47,880 bases of DNA. It comes from an uncultured Erysipelotrichaceae bacterium. GTDB lineage: Bacteria; Bacillota_I; Bacilli_A; Erysipelotrichales; Erysipelotrichaceae. Below the pieces are notes generated by a model. The model ran no database searches. It saw only the letters and a program-made list of their open reading frames with translations, and was not told the origin of the DNA. The DNA lies in contig CAMCKH010000009.1 in the NCBI GenBank assembly GCA_945875435.1, positions 1 through 47,880 of the forward strand, given 5' to 3'. Positions within the stretch are counted from its first letter, which is position 1; each line of letters opens with the position of its first letter. The translations under genes and the position numbers were made by a program. Below, piece by piece: positions 31,741 to 40,787 of the stretch.

Positions 31741-33589
31741 TGTTTTAGTGATTGGAGCAGGGCATGCTGGGGTTGAGGCATCTCACATCGTTAGTAAACT
31801 TGGTTTAAAAACAGCTTTAATCACCATTAAGAAGGAACATATCGCGAAAATGCCTTGTAATCCAAGTATCGGTGGTCCTGCCAAGGGTATTGTAGTTAGA
31901 GAAATTGATAATTTAGGTGGATTAATGCCTAAAGTGGCTGATAAAACAGCCTTACAATTTAAAATGTTAAACAGTTCTAAGGGTCCTGGTGTTAGAGCTT
32001 TAAGAGTTCAAAGCGATAAACTCGCATATTCTTCACTTATGATTGAAGAATTAAGTAAACTTGAAAATTTAGAAATAATTGAAGATTTAGTCCAAGAATT
32101 ATTGGTTGAAAATAATAAAATTATCGGTGTTAAACTTGCTCAAAAAGAAATTAAAGCTAAAGCGGTAATTTTAACTACCGGAACCTATATGGATTCTTCT
32201 ATACTTGTGGGCGATAACGTTAGTAAAGAGGGTCCGGATGGTGAAAAAACTAACGCAAATTTAAGTAACAGTTTAAGAAATTTAGGTTTGGATTTATTCA
32301 GATTAAAAACCGGAACTCCCCCAAGAGTATTAACATCATCTATAGATTTTAGTAAAACTGCCTTGGAACCAGGTAGCGAAGGTATTTATAAATTCTCAGA
32401 CTTAAGCAATGAAAATGATTTACTAAGCTATGATAAACAACTACCCTGTTACTTAACTCATACCACTGAAGAAACCAAAAAAATTATTGAAGCAAATCTT
32501 GAAAAATCAAGTATGTATAGCGGTGTTGTGTCTGGTGTTGGTCCTAGATACTGCCCCAGCATCGAAGATAAAATAGTAAGGTTCAACGATAAAATATCAC
32601 ACCAAATATTTTTAGAGCCAGAATCTTTAAGTTTAGATACTACCTATATCCAAGGTTTTAGCTCTTCCATGCCTAAAGATATTCAAGAAAAAATGCTTAA
32701 ATCTATCACTGGATTAGAAAATGCTATAATCCAAAGATACGCCTATGCGATTGAGTATGATGCGATAAATCCTTTAGAAGTTAAACTAAACCTTGAAACT
32801 AAAAAAATCCAAAATCTTTTTATCGCAGGTCAAATACTAGGAACTAGTGGTTATGAGGAAGCAGCTGGTTTAGGAATTATGGCAGGCATTAATGCTTATT
32901 TAAAAATTAAAAATAAAGAACCATTTATTCTTAAAAGAGATGAGGCTTATATCGGTTTAATGATAGATGATTTAATTACTAAAGGAACACTTGAGCCTTA
33001 TCGTTTATTAACTTCACGTTCTGAATATCGTTTGCTGTTAAGACATGATAATGCAGATCAGAGAATTTTAACCTACGGTTATAATCTGAATTTAATAGAT
33101 GAAGCAAGATACCAAAATTTCTTAACTAAAATGAGATTAATCAATGAATCTAAACAAAAATTAAATGATATTAAAATAGGAAGACATAATGAAGAAGTAG
33201 ATAATTACCTTCAATCCTTAGGTTACGAAAAATTATCAATGGGGCAAAGTGCTTTAGAATTTTTAAAAAGACCATTGATAACTTTAAAAGGAATTAGAAA
33301 TATCACTAAATTAGAAATAAGCGAAGAAATTGAAAATCAAATTGAAATTGAAGTAAAATATGAAGGCTATATCGTTAAAGCTAAAAAAGATGCAGAAAAA
33401 ATGCTTAAAATGGATAAGGTTAAACTAAGTAGCGATATTGACTATAATTTAGTCCCTAATCTATCATTGGAAGCTAGGAGTAAATTTAATAAAATTAAAC
33501 CTTTAAATATCGGTCAAGCATCTAGAATTTCAGGAATTAGCCCTAGCGATATTGAGGTATTACTTATTTATTTAAAGGAGAAGAAATAA
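31733..33589 (+). CDS. mnmG: tRNA uridine-34 modification enzyme MnmG (GidA)
   Basis: This 618-residue FAD protein forms cmnm5U at tRNA position 34 together with MnmE, which is not in the window. Signatures are VIGAGHAGVEAS, MPCNPSIGGPAKG, LKTGTPPR, GPRYCPSIEDK, GTSGYEEAAGLGIMAG, and the C-terminal helical tRNA-binding domain. The start has AAGGAGG 6 nt upstream. It lies one base before rpiB, so it shares an operon with it. Confidence 0.97.
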   Translation: MFDVLVIGAGHAGVEASHIVSKLGLKTALITIKKEHIAKMPCNPSIGGPAKGIVVREIDNLGGLMPKVADKTALQFKMLNSSKGPGVRALRVQSDKLAYSSLMIEELSKLENLEIIEDLVQELLVENNKIIGVKLAQKEIKAKAVILTTGTYMDSSILVGDNVSKEGPDGEKTNANLSNSLRNLGLDLFRLKTGTPPRVLTSSIDFSKTALEPGSEGIYKFSDLSNENDLLSYDKQLPCYLTHTTEETKKIIEANLEKSSMYSGVVSGVGPRYCPSIEDKIVRFNDKISHQIFLEPESLSLDTTYIQGFSSSMPKDIQEKMLKSITGLENAIIQRYAYAIEYDAINPLEVKLNLETKKIQNLFIAGQILGTSGYEEAAGLGIMAGINAYLKIKNKEPFILKRDEAYIGLMIDDLITKGTLEPYRLLTSRSEYRLLLRHDNADQRILTYGYNLNLIDEARYQNFLTKMRLINESKQKLNDIKIGRHNEEVDNYLQSLGYEKLSMGQSALEFLKRPLITLKGIRNITKLEISEEIENQIEIEVKYEGYIVKAKKDAEKMLKMDKVKLSSDIDYNLVPNLSLEARSKFNKIKPLNIGQASRISGISPSDIEVLLIYLKEKK

Positions 33590-33590
33590 A

Positions 33591-34037
33591 ATGAAAATAG
33601 TAATTGGAAATGACCATAGTGCTGTAGAAATGAAACTTGAAATAGTTAAATATCTAGAAGAATTAGGATATGAAGTTATTAATATTGGAACTGATGAAAA
33701 AACTTCTATAGATTACCCTTCTTATGGCTTTAAAGTAGGTGAAATGGTTATGGAAGGAAAGGCAGATTTAGGAATTGCGATTTGCGGAACGGGAATTGGA
33801 ATTTCTTTAGCTGCAAATCAAGTAAAAGGAATTAGAGCTTTTAGTTGTAGCGAACCTTATAGTGCTTCACTGGCTAGAAAGCATAATAATGCGAATGTTT
33901 TATGTTTTGGAGCTAGGGTTGTGGGAGTTGAGCTTGCGAAAATGATAGTTTCAAGTTTTCTTGAAGCAGAGTTTGAAGCAGGAAGACACGAGATTAGAGT
34001 TAATATGATAAGAGGTTATCGCAATGAACAAAACTAA
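33591..34037 (+). CDS. rpiB: Ribose-5-phosphate isomerase B
   Basis: This 148-residue sugar isomerase interconverts ribose-5-phosphate and ribulose-5-phosphate. Signatures are IGNDHSAVEMK (in place of DHAG), DYPSYG, and the catalytic Cys in AICGTGIGISLAANQVKGIRA. The start has AAGGAG upstream. The ECF gene begins inside its last codons. Confidence 0.93.
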   Translation: MKIVIGNDHSAVEMKLEIVKYLEELGYEVINIGTDEKTSIDYPSYGFKVGEMVMEGKADLGIAICGTGIGISLAANQVKGIRAFSCSEPYSASLARKHNNANVLCFGARVVGVELAKMIVSSFLEAEFEAGRHEIRVNMIRGYRNEQN

Positions 34038-34611
34038 AAAATTAGTTATCTTTTCCTTACTATTAGCTATTGAAATAATTTTCTGTTTTACTCCACTAGG
34101 AAGCATTAATCTGTTTGGACCAATAGTAGCTACCCTAGCAATGATTCCTGTATCAATCGCAGCCATTGTTTTAGGTTTAAATTATGGAATGCTTTTGGGT
34201 TTATTTATGGGACTTTTTAGCTTTATAGTTTGGACTTTTATGCCCCCTGTTCCACCTTTAGCCTTTCTATTCACCCCATTTGTAAGCAACGGTGGATATG
34301 CGAGTGTAATTATCTGTTTTGTTCCTAGAATTATGCTAGGATTTATCTCGGCTTATGTTTTTAACATTTTAAAAATTAAAAACCTAGCTTTAAAAGCTAG
34401 TATCTCAGGCTTTACAGGAAGTTTAATGCATACATTATTGGTACTTGGATTTATCTTTATATTCTTTAAAAATGAGTATGCTACAATCTTAAATCAAAAC
34501 ATCTTTACTTTATTATCTGTAACTATACTCACTAACGGTATTCCTGAAGCGATAATCAATGCAATTAGTTGTAGTGGTGTTGTAAAAATTTTAAAAAGCA
34601 ATATCTCTTAA
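34024..34611 (+). CDS. ECF transporter S component (vitamin uptake)
   Basis: This 195-residue protein has about six membrane helices. The opening LAIEIIFCFTPLGSINLFGPIVATLAMIPVSIAAIVLGLNYGMLLGL is of the PanT/S-component type. It probably binds a vitamin outside the membrane and couples to shared EcfA/EcfT proteins encoded elsewhere. Pantothenate is possible but not certain. The start overlaps rpiB by 14 bases with AGAGG upstream. The 3' end overlaps the convergent DacA-like gene by 21 bases. Confidence 0.8.
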   Translation: MNKTKKLVIFSLLLAIEIIFCFTPLGSINLFGPIVATLAMIPVSIAAIVLGLNYGMLLGLFMGLFSFIVWTFMPPVPPLAFLFTPFVSNGGYASVIICFVPRIMLGFISAYVFNILKIKNLALKASISGFTGSLMHTLLVLGFIFIFFKNEYATILNQNIFTLLSVTILTNGIPEAIINAISCSGVVKILKSNIS

Positions 34612-35733
34612 ATAATTTAAAATTTTCTTAAAAAGATTTAAAATAAAATAAAACAAAACTAAAATACTAAATAAGTCAAAGTAACCTTTGGCTTTTTTAA
34701 TTATATTTGTGTTATCATCATCAAAAACTTGAACTTCTTTGTCTAAAATAACTTCCTTAATCACCTTATCAGCGTGATAAACAATCGCAATAGCTTCAAT
34801 ATCTTGAAAATTATTTCTATTATTAATATCTATATCATAAACAACCTTATCGCTTATTGTAGGATAATATATTAAATCATCTTCCTTTAAGTAAAATTTA
34901 ACTTTGGCTTTTAAAATTAAATCTTCCTTAATATCGATATTAATATCTTTAATTTCTGTTTTTAAATTCAAATAATCATATTCTTTAATCGCATTATGAT
35001 ACAAAACATCTAAATCATTATAGGCACTTTCAACGCTTTGATTATCCAAAACTAAAAACAATAAATCAATATTGTCATCTTTGTATCTAGCAATTAAATT
35101 GTGATTAGCATTCAAATCCACATAACCACTTAGGTTTTGATATTTAAAAGGATTGTTTAGTTCTCTTGATTGATTTTTATTAGTTTCACTTAGTACATAG
35201 ATGTTATTGGTGAAAATTTCTGTCAATAAATGGTTATCTAAATAATAAGTAAATATTTTTAAAATATCAAAAACACTAGAGTTAGCATAGCTAGAAGTTA
35301 TCATCGTTTTTTCAAGTCCCAAACTTCCCAATTTATTATTTAAAAAAGTATAAAAATTTAGTGGTGTATCACTAATATTTTCAATTAAAACATTTAAAGA
35401 ATCATCGCTTTGTTTATACAAGCTAAGATAACTTAAATCTTTCATTTTAATTTCTTCATTCGCATAAATATCACTTTTAAACTCTTCAGCAACATTTTTA
35501 GCCTTGACACTTACTTTAAAATTTTTTTCAAAACTTAAATTTTCACTCGCAACCGCAACCACAACTAAATCTAAAAGTGAATTTAATTGCACTTGTAAAT
35601 CTTCACTGCTTTCAATAATTTTTTCATTAATTAAATCATATACAATATACTTTTTACTACTCAAAGAAATCGCATTAATTTTATTATTGAAAATAGTAAA
35701 TAATAAAATTAAAGAAATAAGGATTTTTTTCAT
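34591..35733 (-). CDS. DacA-like D,D-carboxypeptidase homologue without catalytic motifs
   Basis: This 380-residue protein has a signal peptide (to about residue 21), a PBP5-like domain and a C-terminal membrane helix (about 350-366), the layout of DacA carboxypeptidases. The family landmarks align, but all three active-site motifs are lost. SxxK reads SLLD (about 52-55), SxN reads SDD (about 109-111), and KTG reads LSG (about 201-203). It cannot use the normal Ser-Lys mechanism and is probably a pseudoenzyme on the outer membrane face. The second of two ATGs (35733) is chosen because the -10 TAAAAT is then exactly 6 nt away. Confidence 0.75.
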   Translation of the reverse strand: MKKILISLILLFTIFNNKINAISLSSKKYIVYDLINEKIIESSEDLQVQLNSLLDLVVVAVASENLSFEKNFKVSVKAKNVAEEFKSDIYANEEIKMKDLSYLSLYKQSDDSLNVLIENISDTPLNFYTFLNNKLGSLGLEKTMITSSYANSSVFDILKIFTYYLDNHLLTEIFTNNIYVLSETNKNQSRELNNPFKYQNLSGYVDLNANHNLIARYKDDNIDLLFLVLDNQSVESAYNDLDVLYHNAIKEYDYLNLKTEIKDINIDIKEDLILKAKVKFYLKEDDLIYYPTISDKVVYDIDINNRNNFQDIEAIAIVYHADKVIKEVILDKEVQVFDDDNTNIIKKAKGYFDLFSILVLFYFILNLFKKILNYLRDIAF

Positions 35734-35739
35734 CATTTT

Positions 35740-35745
35740 ATTTTA
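35740..35745 (-). promoter_or_regulatory. -10 element, leaderless promoter of the DacA-like gene
   Basis: TAAAAT with upstream TGT (extended -10). The second ATG (35733) is 6 nt away and the first only 3 nt, which decides the start. Confidence 0.6.
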
Positions 35746-35820
35746 ACATAATTCATTTAACTAGTGGAAAATTATTTATTGGGGTATAATAATCCTATTG
35801 GATTGAAAGGAGAAAAAAAT

Positions 35821-36750
35821 ATGTTATTTAAAAACGCAAGTGAATTAGTTGGAAAAACTCCAATTTTAAAATTAGATAATTTCACAAAATTATTAGATAT
35901 TCAAGAAAATGAAATATATGTGAAATTAGAGATGTTTAACCTCACAGGTTCAGTAAAAGATAGAATTGCTTTAAAAATGTATGATGAGGCAATTAAAACC
36001 AATAAAATAAACAAAGATACTATCATAATTGAACCCACAAGTGGAAATACTGGTATCGGAATTGCTGCGATTGCTGCGATTAGAGGTAATAAATGTATTT
36101 TAGTTATGCCTGAAACAATGTCTGTTGAAAGAAGAAAAATGATGACCTCTTACGGTGCTGAAATTATTTTAACCGAAGGTGCTTTAGGAACTAAAGGAGC
36201 TATAGATAAAGCGTTGGAATTAAATTCTCAAATAGAAAATTCATTTATTTTAAGTCAATTTGATAATCCCGCAAACCCATTAGTGCATGAAGAAACTACT
36301 GCACTTGAAATTTATGAAGATTTAAATAAAGAAGTTGATTATATCTTTTCAGGTATTGGTACAGGTGGTACAATTTCTGGAGTTTCAAAAACTTTAAAAC
36401 CATTGCTTCCTAATTTAAAAATGATCGGTATTGAACCTAGTGCTTCACCAATAATCACCAAACAAGAAAAAGGACCTCATAAAATTCAAGGTATCGGAAC
36501 AGGATTTATTCCAAAAAACCTAAATCTTGATGCGGTTGATGAAGTAGTTACGGTTGATGATATGGACGCATATAAATACGCAAACATCTTAGCTAAAAGC
36601 GAAGGACTATTAGTTGGTATTTCAAGTGGTGCTGCATTAAGTGCTATGGTTGATTATGTTAAAAAACATAACTTAAAGAATAAAAAAATTGTGGTTGTGC
36701 TTCCAGATACTGGTATGCGTTATTTAAGTGATCCAAATTATGGAATATAA
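35821..36750 (+). CDS. cysK: Cysteine synthase (O-acetylserine sulfhydrylase)
   Basis: The start is ATG 35821 with AAAGGAG; a frame extending to 35764 lies upstream of the promoter TATAAT. The 309-residue PLP enzyme has the lysine in SVKDRIA (Lys46). PTSGNTGIGIA and GTGGTISG (phosphate site) are present, and ISSGAALSA near the end. It makes cysteine from O-acetylserine and sulfide. It overlaps cysE by 11 bases, so the two steps are coupled and probably form a complex. Confidence 0.95.
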   Translation: MLFKNASELVGKTPILKLDNFTKLLDIQENEIYVKLEMFNLTGSVKDRIALKMYDEAIKTNKINKDTIIIEPTSGNTGIGIAAIAAIRGNKCILVMPETMSVERRKMMTSYGAEIILTEGALGTKGAIDKALELNSQIENSFILSQFDNPANPLVHEETTALEIYEDLNKEVDYIFSGIGTGGTISGVSKTLKPLLPNLKMIGIEPSASPIITKQEKGPHKIQGIGTGFIPKNLNLDAVDEVVTVDDMDAYKYANILAKSEGLLVGISSGAALSAMVDYVKKHNLKNKKIVVVLPDTGMRYLSDPNYGI

Positions 36751-37624
36751 AAACTTAGATACTATTCTAAATTCTTTAAAATCAAAAGAAGATTTAGATA
36801 TTAGATTTAAGAAATGTAACACTATTAAATTACCAGATATTGAAAATATTAAAAGTATTCTTAAAAATATAAAAAAGATTATTTTTCAAGGTTACCATAG
36901 TTTTGAAAATAAAGATGAATTAAAAATTATTTTAAAAAATTTGGCTTTTGAATTAAAAGAAGAAATTTTAAAATCAATAGTATTTTATCATTTTATGGAT
37001 GGAAACATCTGTAAAAAAGAAGAATATGAAAATGTTGCTTCAAATTTAACCGAATCTTTTTTAACAAATCTTCCTCAAATTCAATCTAAACTACTAAAAG
37101 ATGTGGAAGCTACCTATATAAATGATCCTGCTGCTAAAAATTATGATGAAATAATTTTATTCTATTCAGGAATTGATGCTTTATTTGCATATAGAGTTGC
37201 GAACTATTTATATCAATTAAAAATACCTTATTTACCTGAAATGATTTCAAATATCGCCAAAACACAAACATCAATAGATATTCACCCAGCTGCTAAAATA
37301 GGAGAAGGGATCATGATAGATCATGGTGTTGGGGTAGTTATTGGTGAAACAACCATCATTGGAAATAATGTTAAAATTTACCAAGGAGTTACCTTAGGTG
37401 CTATTTCAACTAGAAAAGAAAATATTGAAAGCACCAAACAAAGACACCCTACTATCAAGGATAATGTAACTCTTTATTCTAATGCTACAATTTTAGGTGG
37501 AGATACTGTTATTGAAGAAAATTGCACTATTGGCGGTAATGTTTTTCTTACAAGTTCAGTTGAAAAAGATACTACGGTAATTTTGGAAAAACAAAATTAT
37601 ATTTACAAAAAGAAAACAAAATAA
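36740..37624 (+). CDS. cysE: Serine O-acetyltransferase (EpsC type)
   Basis: The start is ATG 36740 (a GTG at 36728 gives only 4 extra residues). The 294-residue protein has a helical N-terminal half. The C-terminal half is a left-handed beta-helix of hexapeptide repeats (IHPAAKIGEGIMIDHGVGVVIGET, with the catalytic His, then GVTLGAIS). It acetylates serine for CysK. It ends without the classic C-terminal Ile; its last residues are KKKTK, so binding to CysK through that tail is doubtful. Confidence 0.9.
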   Translation: MEYKNLDTILNSLKSKEDLDIRFKKCNTIKLPDIENIKSILKNIKKIIFQGYHSFENKDELKIILKNLAFELKEEILKSIVFYHFMDGNICKKEEYENVASNLTESFLTNLPQIQSKLLKDVEATYINDPAAKNYDEIILFYSGIDALFAYRVANYLYQLKIPYLPEMISNIAKTQTSIDIHPAAKIGEGIMIDHGVGVVIGETTIIGNNVKIYQGVTLGAISTRKENIESTKQRHPTIKDNVTLYSNATILGGDTVIEENCTIGGNVFLTSSVEKDTTVILEKQNYIYKKKTK

Positions 37625-37649
37625 AAACATTCAGATTGAATGTTTTTTT
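37623..37649. terminator. Bidirectional terminator after cysE
   Basis: The 10-bp stem (37623-37632 with 37638-37647, core AAACATTC) has an AGATT loop. T runs follow on both strands. It serves cysE and the convergent membrane-protein gene. Confidence 0.8.
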
Positions 37650-37655
37650 ATAATA

Positions 37656-37979
37656 TCAAGATTTATTTTTAAATAAAACACCTATAAATTGTCCTACTAA
37701 ACTAAAGGCCATATAGTACCAAATATAAAATGTTGCGGTGTCATTGAAAAAAATAACTATATTAAAAATCCATAAAAATCCTACAATTAATGAAAAATAC
37801 CACTTAAAACCATTATTTCTAGCGTAAAGAAACGATGTAATCAAAATTAATAAAGGACAATATAAAAGTAAAATAAACATAACAGTGCCTGTATATGTGA
37901 AAACTAAATAAGGCACAATACAATACGCAGTTATAATTAATAAATAGTAGTAATATTTTTTCAAAATATCTTTAAACAT
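37656..37979 (-). CDS. Small four-helix membrane protein, unknown
   Basis: This 107-residue protein is not recognised. It has four predicted membrane helices (about 12-30, 32-50, 58-78 and 82-100) and a short basic C-terminus. There is no Cys pair or catalytic motif. The start has no Shine-Dalgarno site but lies 6 nt after TAAAAT with an extended TGT, so it is probably leaderless. It sits between cysE and the rsuA-type gene. Confidence 0.55.
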   Translation of the reverse strand: MFKDILKKYYYYLLIITAYCIVPYLVFTYTGTVMFILLLYCPLLILITSFLYARNNGFKWYFSLIVGFLWIFNIVIFFNDTATFYIWYYMAFSLVGQFIGVLFKNKS

Positions 37980-37985
37980 AATTTA

Positions 37986-37991
37986 ATTTTA
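37986..37991 (-). promoter_or_regulatory. -10 element, leaderless promoter of the small membrane protein
   Basis: TAAAAT with upstream TGT (extended -10), 6 nt (TAAATT) before the ATG at 37979. Confidence 0.55.
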
Positions 37992-38696
37992 ACACTTATC
38001 CTTTAAAAACAAAAGATTCTCAAGCTCTTGACTATTCAAAGCACGATACTCTCCTAATTTTAAATTTTCATCAAGTGAAATATTACCAATTTTTAATCTT
38101 TTAAGATAAGTTACCTTATTGTTGATTGCTAGAAACATTTTTTTAATTTGATGAAATTTTCCTTCACTAATAAATACTCTGGCACTAAAACGGTCTTGAT
38201 TAATAATCAATTTAGCACTCTTACACTTATAATCATTATCTATCACAATGCCATTTTGAAACAAATCTATCGCAGAATCCAAAATCTTTGTTTCACATTC
38301 TACATAATATTCCTTAAAAATATCTTTTTTAGGATTTAAAATATTATGAGCTAAAATACCGTCATTACTTATTAAAAGTAAACCTTCGCTATCCTTATCC
38401 AATCTTCCAATACAAAAACCACGATGATATCTTTTATCTATCAAATCAAAAACTGTTAAATCTTTATAATCATAATTGGCACTTAAATAATTTGCGGGTT
38501 TATTCATCATTAAATAGAAAAACTCCTCATATTTAACTTCATTTCCTTTTAAATAGACTTTATCATTTTCTTTAACTTCATAATCGCTTTTAACTATTAA
38601 AATATCATTTACTTTAACTAGTTTTTTCTTAATAAATTCTTTAACTTCCTTGCGACTTCCAGCTCCACTATTGCTTAAAAACTTATCTAATCTCAT
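37989..38696 (-). CDS. rsuA: RsuA-family 16S rRNA pseudouridine synthase
   Basis: This 235-residue protein has an N-terminal S4 RNA-binding domain (RLDKFLSNSGAGSRKEVKEFI). The pseudouridine synthase core follows with MMNKPANYLSA and the catalytic Asp in GRLDKDSEGLLL. Homologues modify U516 of 16S rRNA. The start overlaps the kinase stop (ATGA) and has GAGG upstream. It is the last gene of the dnaE-RR-HK-rsuA run. Confidence 0.9.
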   Translation of the reverse strand: MRLDKFLSNSGAGSRKEVKEFIKKKLVKVNDILIVKSDYEVKENDKVYLKGNEVKYEEFFYLMMNKPANYLSANYDYKDLTVFDLIDKRYHRGFCIGRLDKDSEGLLLISNDGILAHNILNPKKDIFKEYYVECETKILDSAIDLFQNGIVIDNDYKCKSAKLIINQDRFSARVFISEGKFHQIKKMFLAINNKVTYLKRLKIGNISLDENLKLGEYRALNSQELENLLFLKDKC

Positions 38697-40135
38697 ACTT
38701 CCTCTTTTAATATTTCAAAATAAAATAAACTTCCCTTATCAATCTCAGAAATTAAACCGTATTTTGCTTGATGACTTTCTAAAATAGCTCTAACTATCGC
38801 AAGTCCTAAACCACTTTGATAGAGATTTCTTTTAAATTGTTTATCTATTTTATAATATCTTTCCCAAACATAAGGTTGGTCTTCCATTCTAATTCCAATA
38901 CCATCATCTTCAACCTCAAACCTAATCCTATCACCCTTATCAAAAAGTCTAATAGTAATTTCACCTTCTTCTTTAGAAAATTTAATCGCATTAGATAAAA
39001 AATTATATACTACCTGAGCTATTTTAATCTCATCCGCATAAACTAGAGTTTCTTTAATTTCAAGATTTATTTTTAATTGTTTTTCTTGAATTAGAAAATC
39101 TAAGATCTTTAATTGCTTTAAGATAATTAAATCTAATTCAAAATTACTCTTAGTTAAAACAAGTTGTCCAGATTCAAATTTTGAAAGTTGAGAAACATCA
39201 TCTACTAATTTATCTAAATATTTAACTTCATCAATGATTACTTTTAAATGTTCCTCTCGTTTAACTTTATTTTCTCCACTAATATCTAAAATCATTTCGG
39301 CATAAGCCATTATCATTGTGAGAGGTGTTTTAAAGTCATGGGATACATTCGCAATCAACTCTTTTCTTAAAGAATCCACCTTGGATAATTTTTTAGTAGT
39401 ATCATTTAATGTTTCGGCTAAAACATCAAACTCTTGGTAAACACCACCCTCAAACTTCACATCATACTTGCCTTCTGACAAAATTTTAGCTTTATCTTTC
39501 ATCTTAATAATAGGGGTTGAAAATTTATTAGATAAAAAATAAGAAAAAATTATCGCAATCGCACCTATAATAACAATAGAAATATAATATTGATTTAAAG
39601 TAAAAGAAAGATAACTTTGAGTAGGAAAAGTATAGCTGTTGATATAAATATAATAAGTTTCATAATCTAAACTTACTTTTTTAGCCTGAATCATCATTTC
39701 TTTATCGTTATCAACATTATAATAAATATTAATGTGGTCTTTATCATTAAAAAAATCTAAAACCATTTCTTTTTGGATATTAAAATCATAATCAACATTA
39801 TTAATTTTAAAACCTTTTTCAAACGCACAAGCCTCACCTAATGAATCAACACTATAAATTTTATTAAAATTTTTATTATATATTGCTACACAAACATCGC
39901 TATTATTAATAAGATTACTTAATTTATTTAATTCTGATGAAGTTAAATTTTTTTCAATCAATAAATCTTTTTCAATTCTTTCAATTAAAATATTGATATT
40001 TTTAATATTTTCATTACGATAATGCGGTTTGATTAAAATTATCTGCATAATCCCTAAAAGCAAAAGTATCAATATTGAATAAAACATCAAAGATAACCAT
40101 AAATTAAATCTAATAGCTCTAAAATTAAATTTCAA
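38693..40135 (-). CDS. Sensor histidine kinase
   Basis: This 480-residue membrane kinase begins with TTG 40135 inside the end of the regulator gene, with GGGG 7 nt upstream. Two membrane helices (about 15-36 and 184-202) bracket an extracytoplasmic sensor. HAMP (about 203-255) and the HisKA box NVSHDFKTPLTMI (His266) follow. The HATPase has an N box near residue 385, DDGIGI, and GLGLAIV. It is paired with the OmpR regulator upstream. The stimulus is unknown. The PhoR/WalK-like layout suggests envelope or phosphate stress. Confidence 0.95.
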   Translation of the reverse strand: MKFNFRAIRFNLWLSLMFYSILILLLLGIMQIILIKPHYRNENIKNINILIERIEKDLLIEKNLTSSELNKLSNLINNSDVCVAIYNKNFNKIYSVDSLGEACAFEKGFKINNVDYDFNIQKEMVLDFFNDKDHINIYYNVDNDKEMMIQAKKVSLDYETYYIYINSYTFPTQSYLSFTLNQYYISIVIIGAIAIIFSYFLSNKFSTPIIKMKDKAKILSEGKYDVKFEGGVYQEFDVLAETLNDTTKKLSKVDSLRKELIANVSHDFKTPLTMIMAYAEMILDISGENKVKREEHLKVIIDEVKYLDKLVDDVSQLSKFESGQLVLTKSNFELDLIILKQLKILDFLIQEKQLKINLEIKETLVYADEIKIAQVVYNFLSNAIKFSKEEGEITIRLFDKGDRIRFEVEDDGIGIRMEDQPYVWERYYKIDKQFKRNLYQSGLGLAIVRAILESHQAKYGLISEIDKGSLFYFEILKEEV

Positions 40136-40787
40136 ATTTATACCCCACTGCTCTAATAGTTACAATCAATTCTTTATATTCACCCAAATTTTTACGAAGC
40201 ATTTTGATATGAGTATCTAAACTTCGTTCATCTCCATAATATTCACTTTTCCAAACATTTAAAAATAAACGCTCACGAGATACCGCAATATTTTTATTCT
40301 TAATTAAAAAAATTAAAATATCAAGTTCCTTAGGAGTAAGGTTAATTTTTTCACCATTAACACTAACACTTCTTCCTAAAATATCCACAATTAAATTTTT
40401 ATATGTAAATAAATTATCTTGGCTGTTGTTTTGTCTTTTTAAAATCAATTTAATTCTAGCGATAACTTCTTTTGGACTAAAAGGTTTTGTAACATAATCA
40501 TCTCCACCATTTTCCAAAACATACAATTTATCATCTTCGTTATTTCTAGCACTAAGCACTATAATTGGAACATCTTTTTTTGCTTTAATTCTTTTTAAAA
40601 CGCTAAAACCATCCAGATTAGGCATCATTAAATCTAAAATAATACAATCAAAATCCTGTTTTAAAGCTAAATTTAGTCCACTCAAACCATCGCTCGCAAC
40701 TTCAACTTCATAACCTTCCAAAAGACAGTATTCTTTAAGTACCATTAAAATATTAACTTCATCATCTATTATTAAAATCTTACTCAC
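40125..40787 (-). CDS. OmpR-family response regulator
   Basis: This 220-residue protein has a receiver domain with the phospho-Asp in IILDLMMPNLDG (Asp52) and Lys in VTKPFSP. The C-terminal winged helix is ...LTPKELDILIFLIKNKNIAVSRERL. GTG 40787 is chosen because GAGG lies 6 nt upstream. A longer frame from GTG 40799 is possible and would overlap dnaE more. The gene overlaps dnaE and the kinase, so all three are one operon. Confidence 0.95.
   Translation of the reverse strand: MSKILIIDDEVNILMVLKEYCLLEGYEVEVASDGLSGLNLALKQDFDCIILDLMMPNLDGFSVLKRIKAKKDVPIIVLSARNNEDDKLYVLENGGDDYVTKPFSPKEVIARIKLILKRQNNSQDNLFTYKNLIVDILGRSVSVNGEKINLTPKELDILIFLIKNKNIAVSRERLFLNVWKSEYYGDERSLDTHIKMLRKNLGEYKELIVTIRAVGYKFEI

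Noticed and set aside
35737-35820. T-box or S-box leader before cysK
   Set aside because: The gap holds only a TATAAT promoter and a ribosome-binding site; there is no T-box core or long paired leader.
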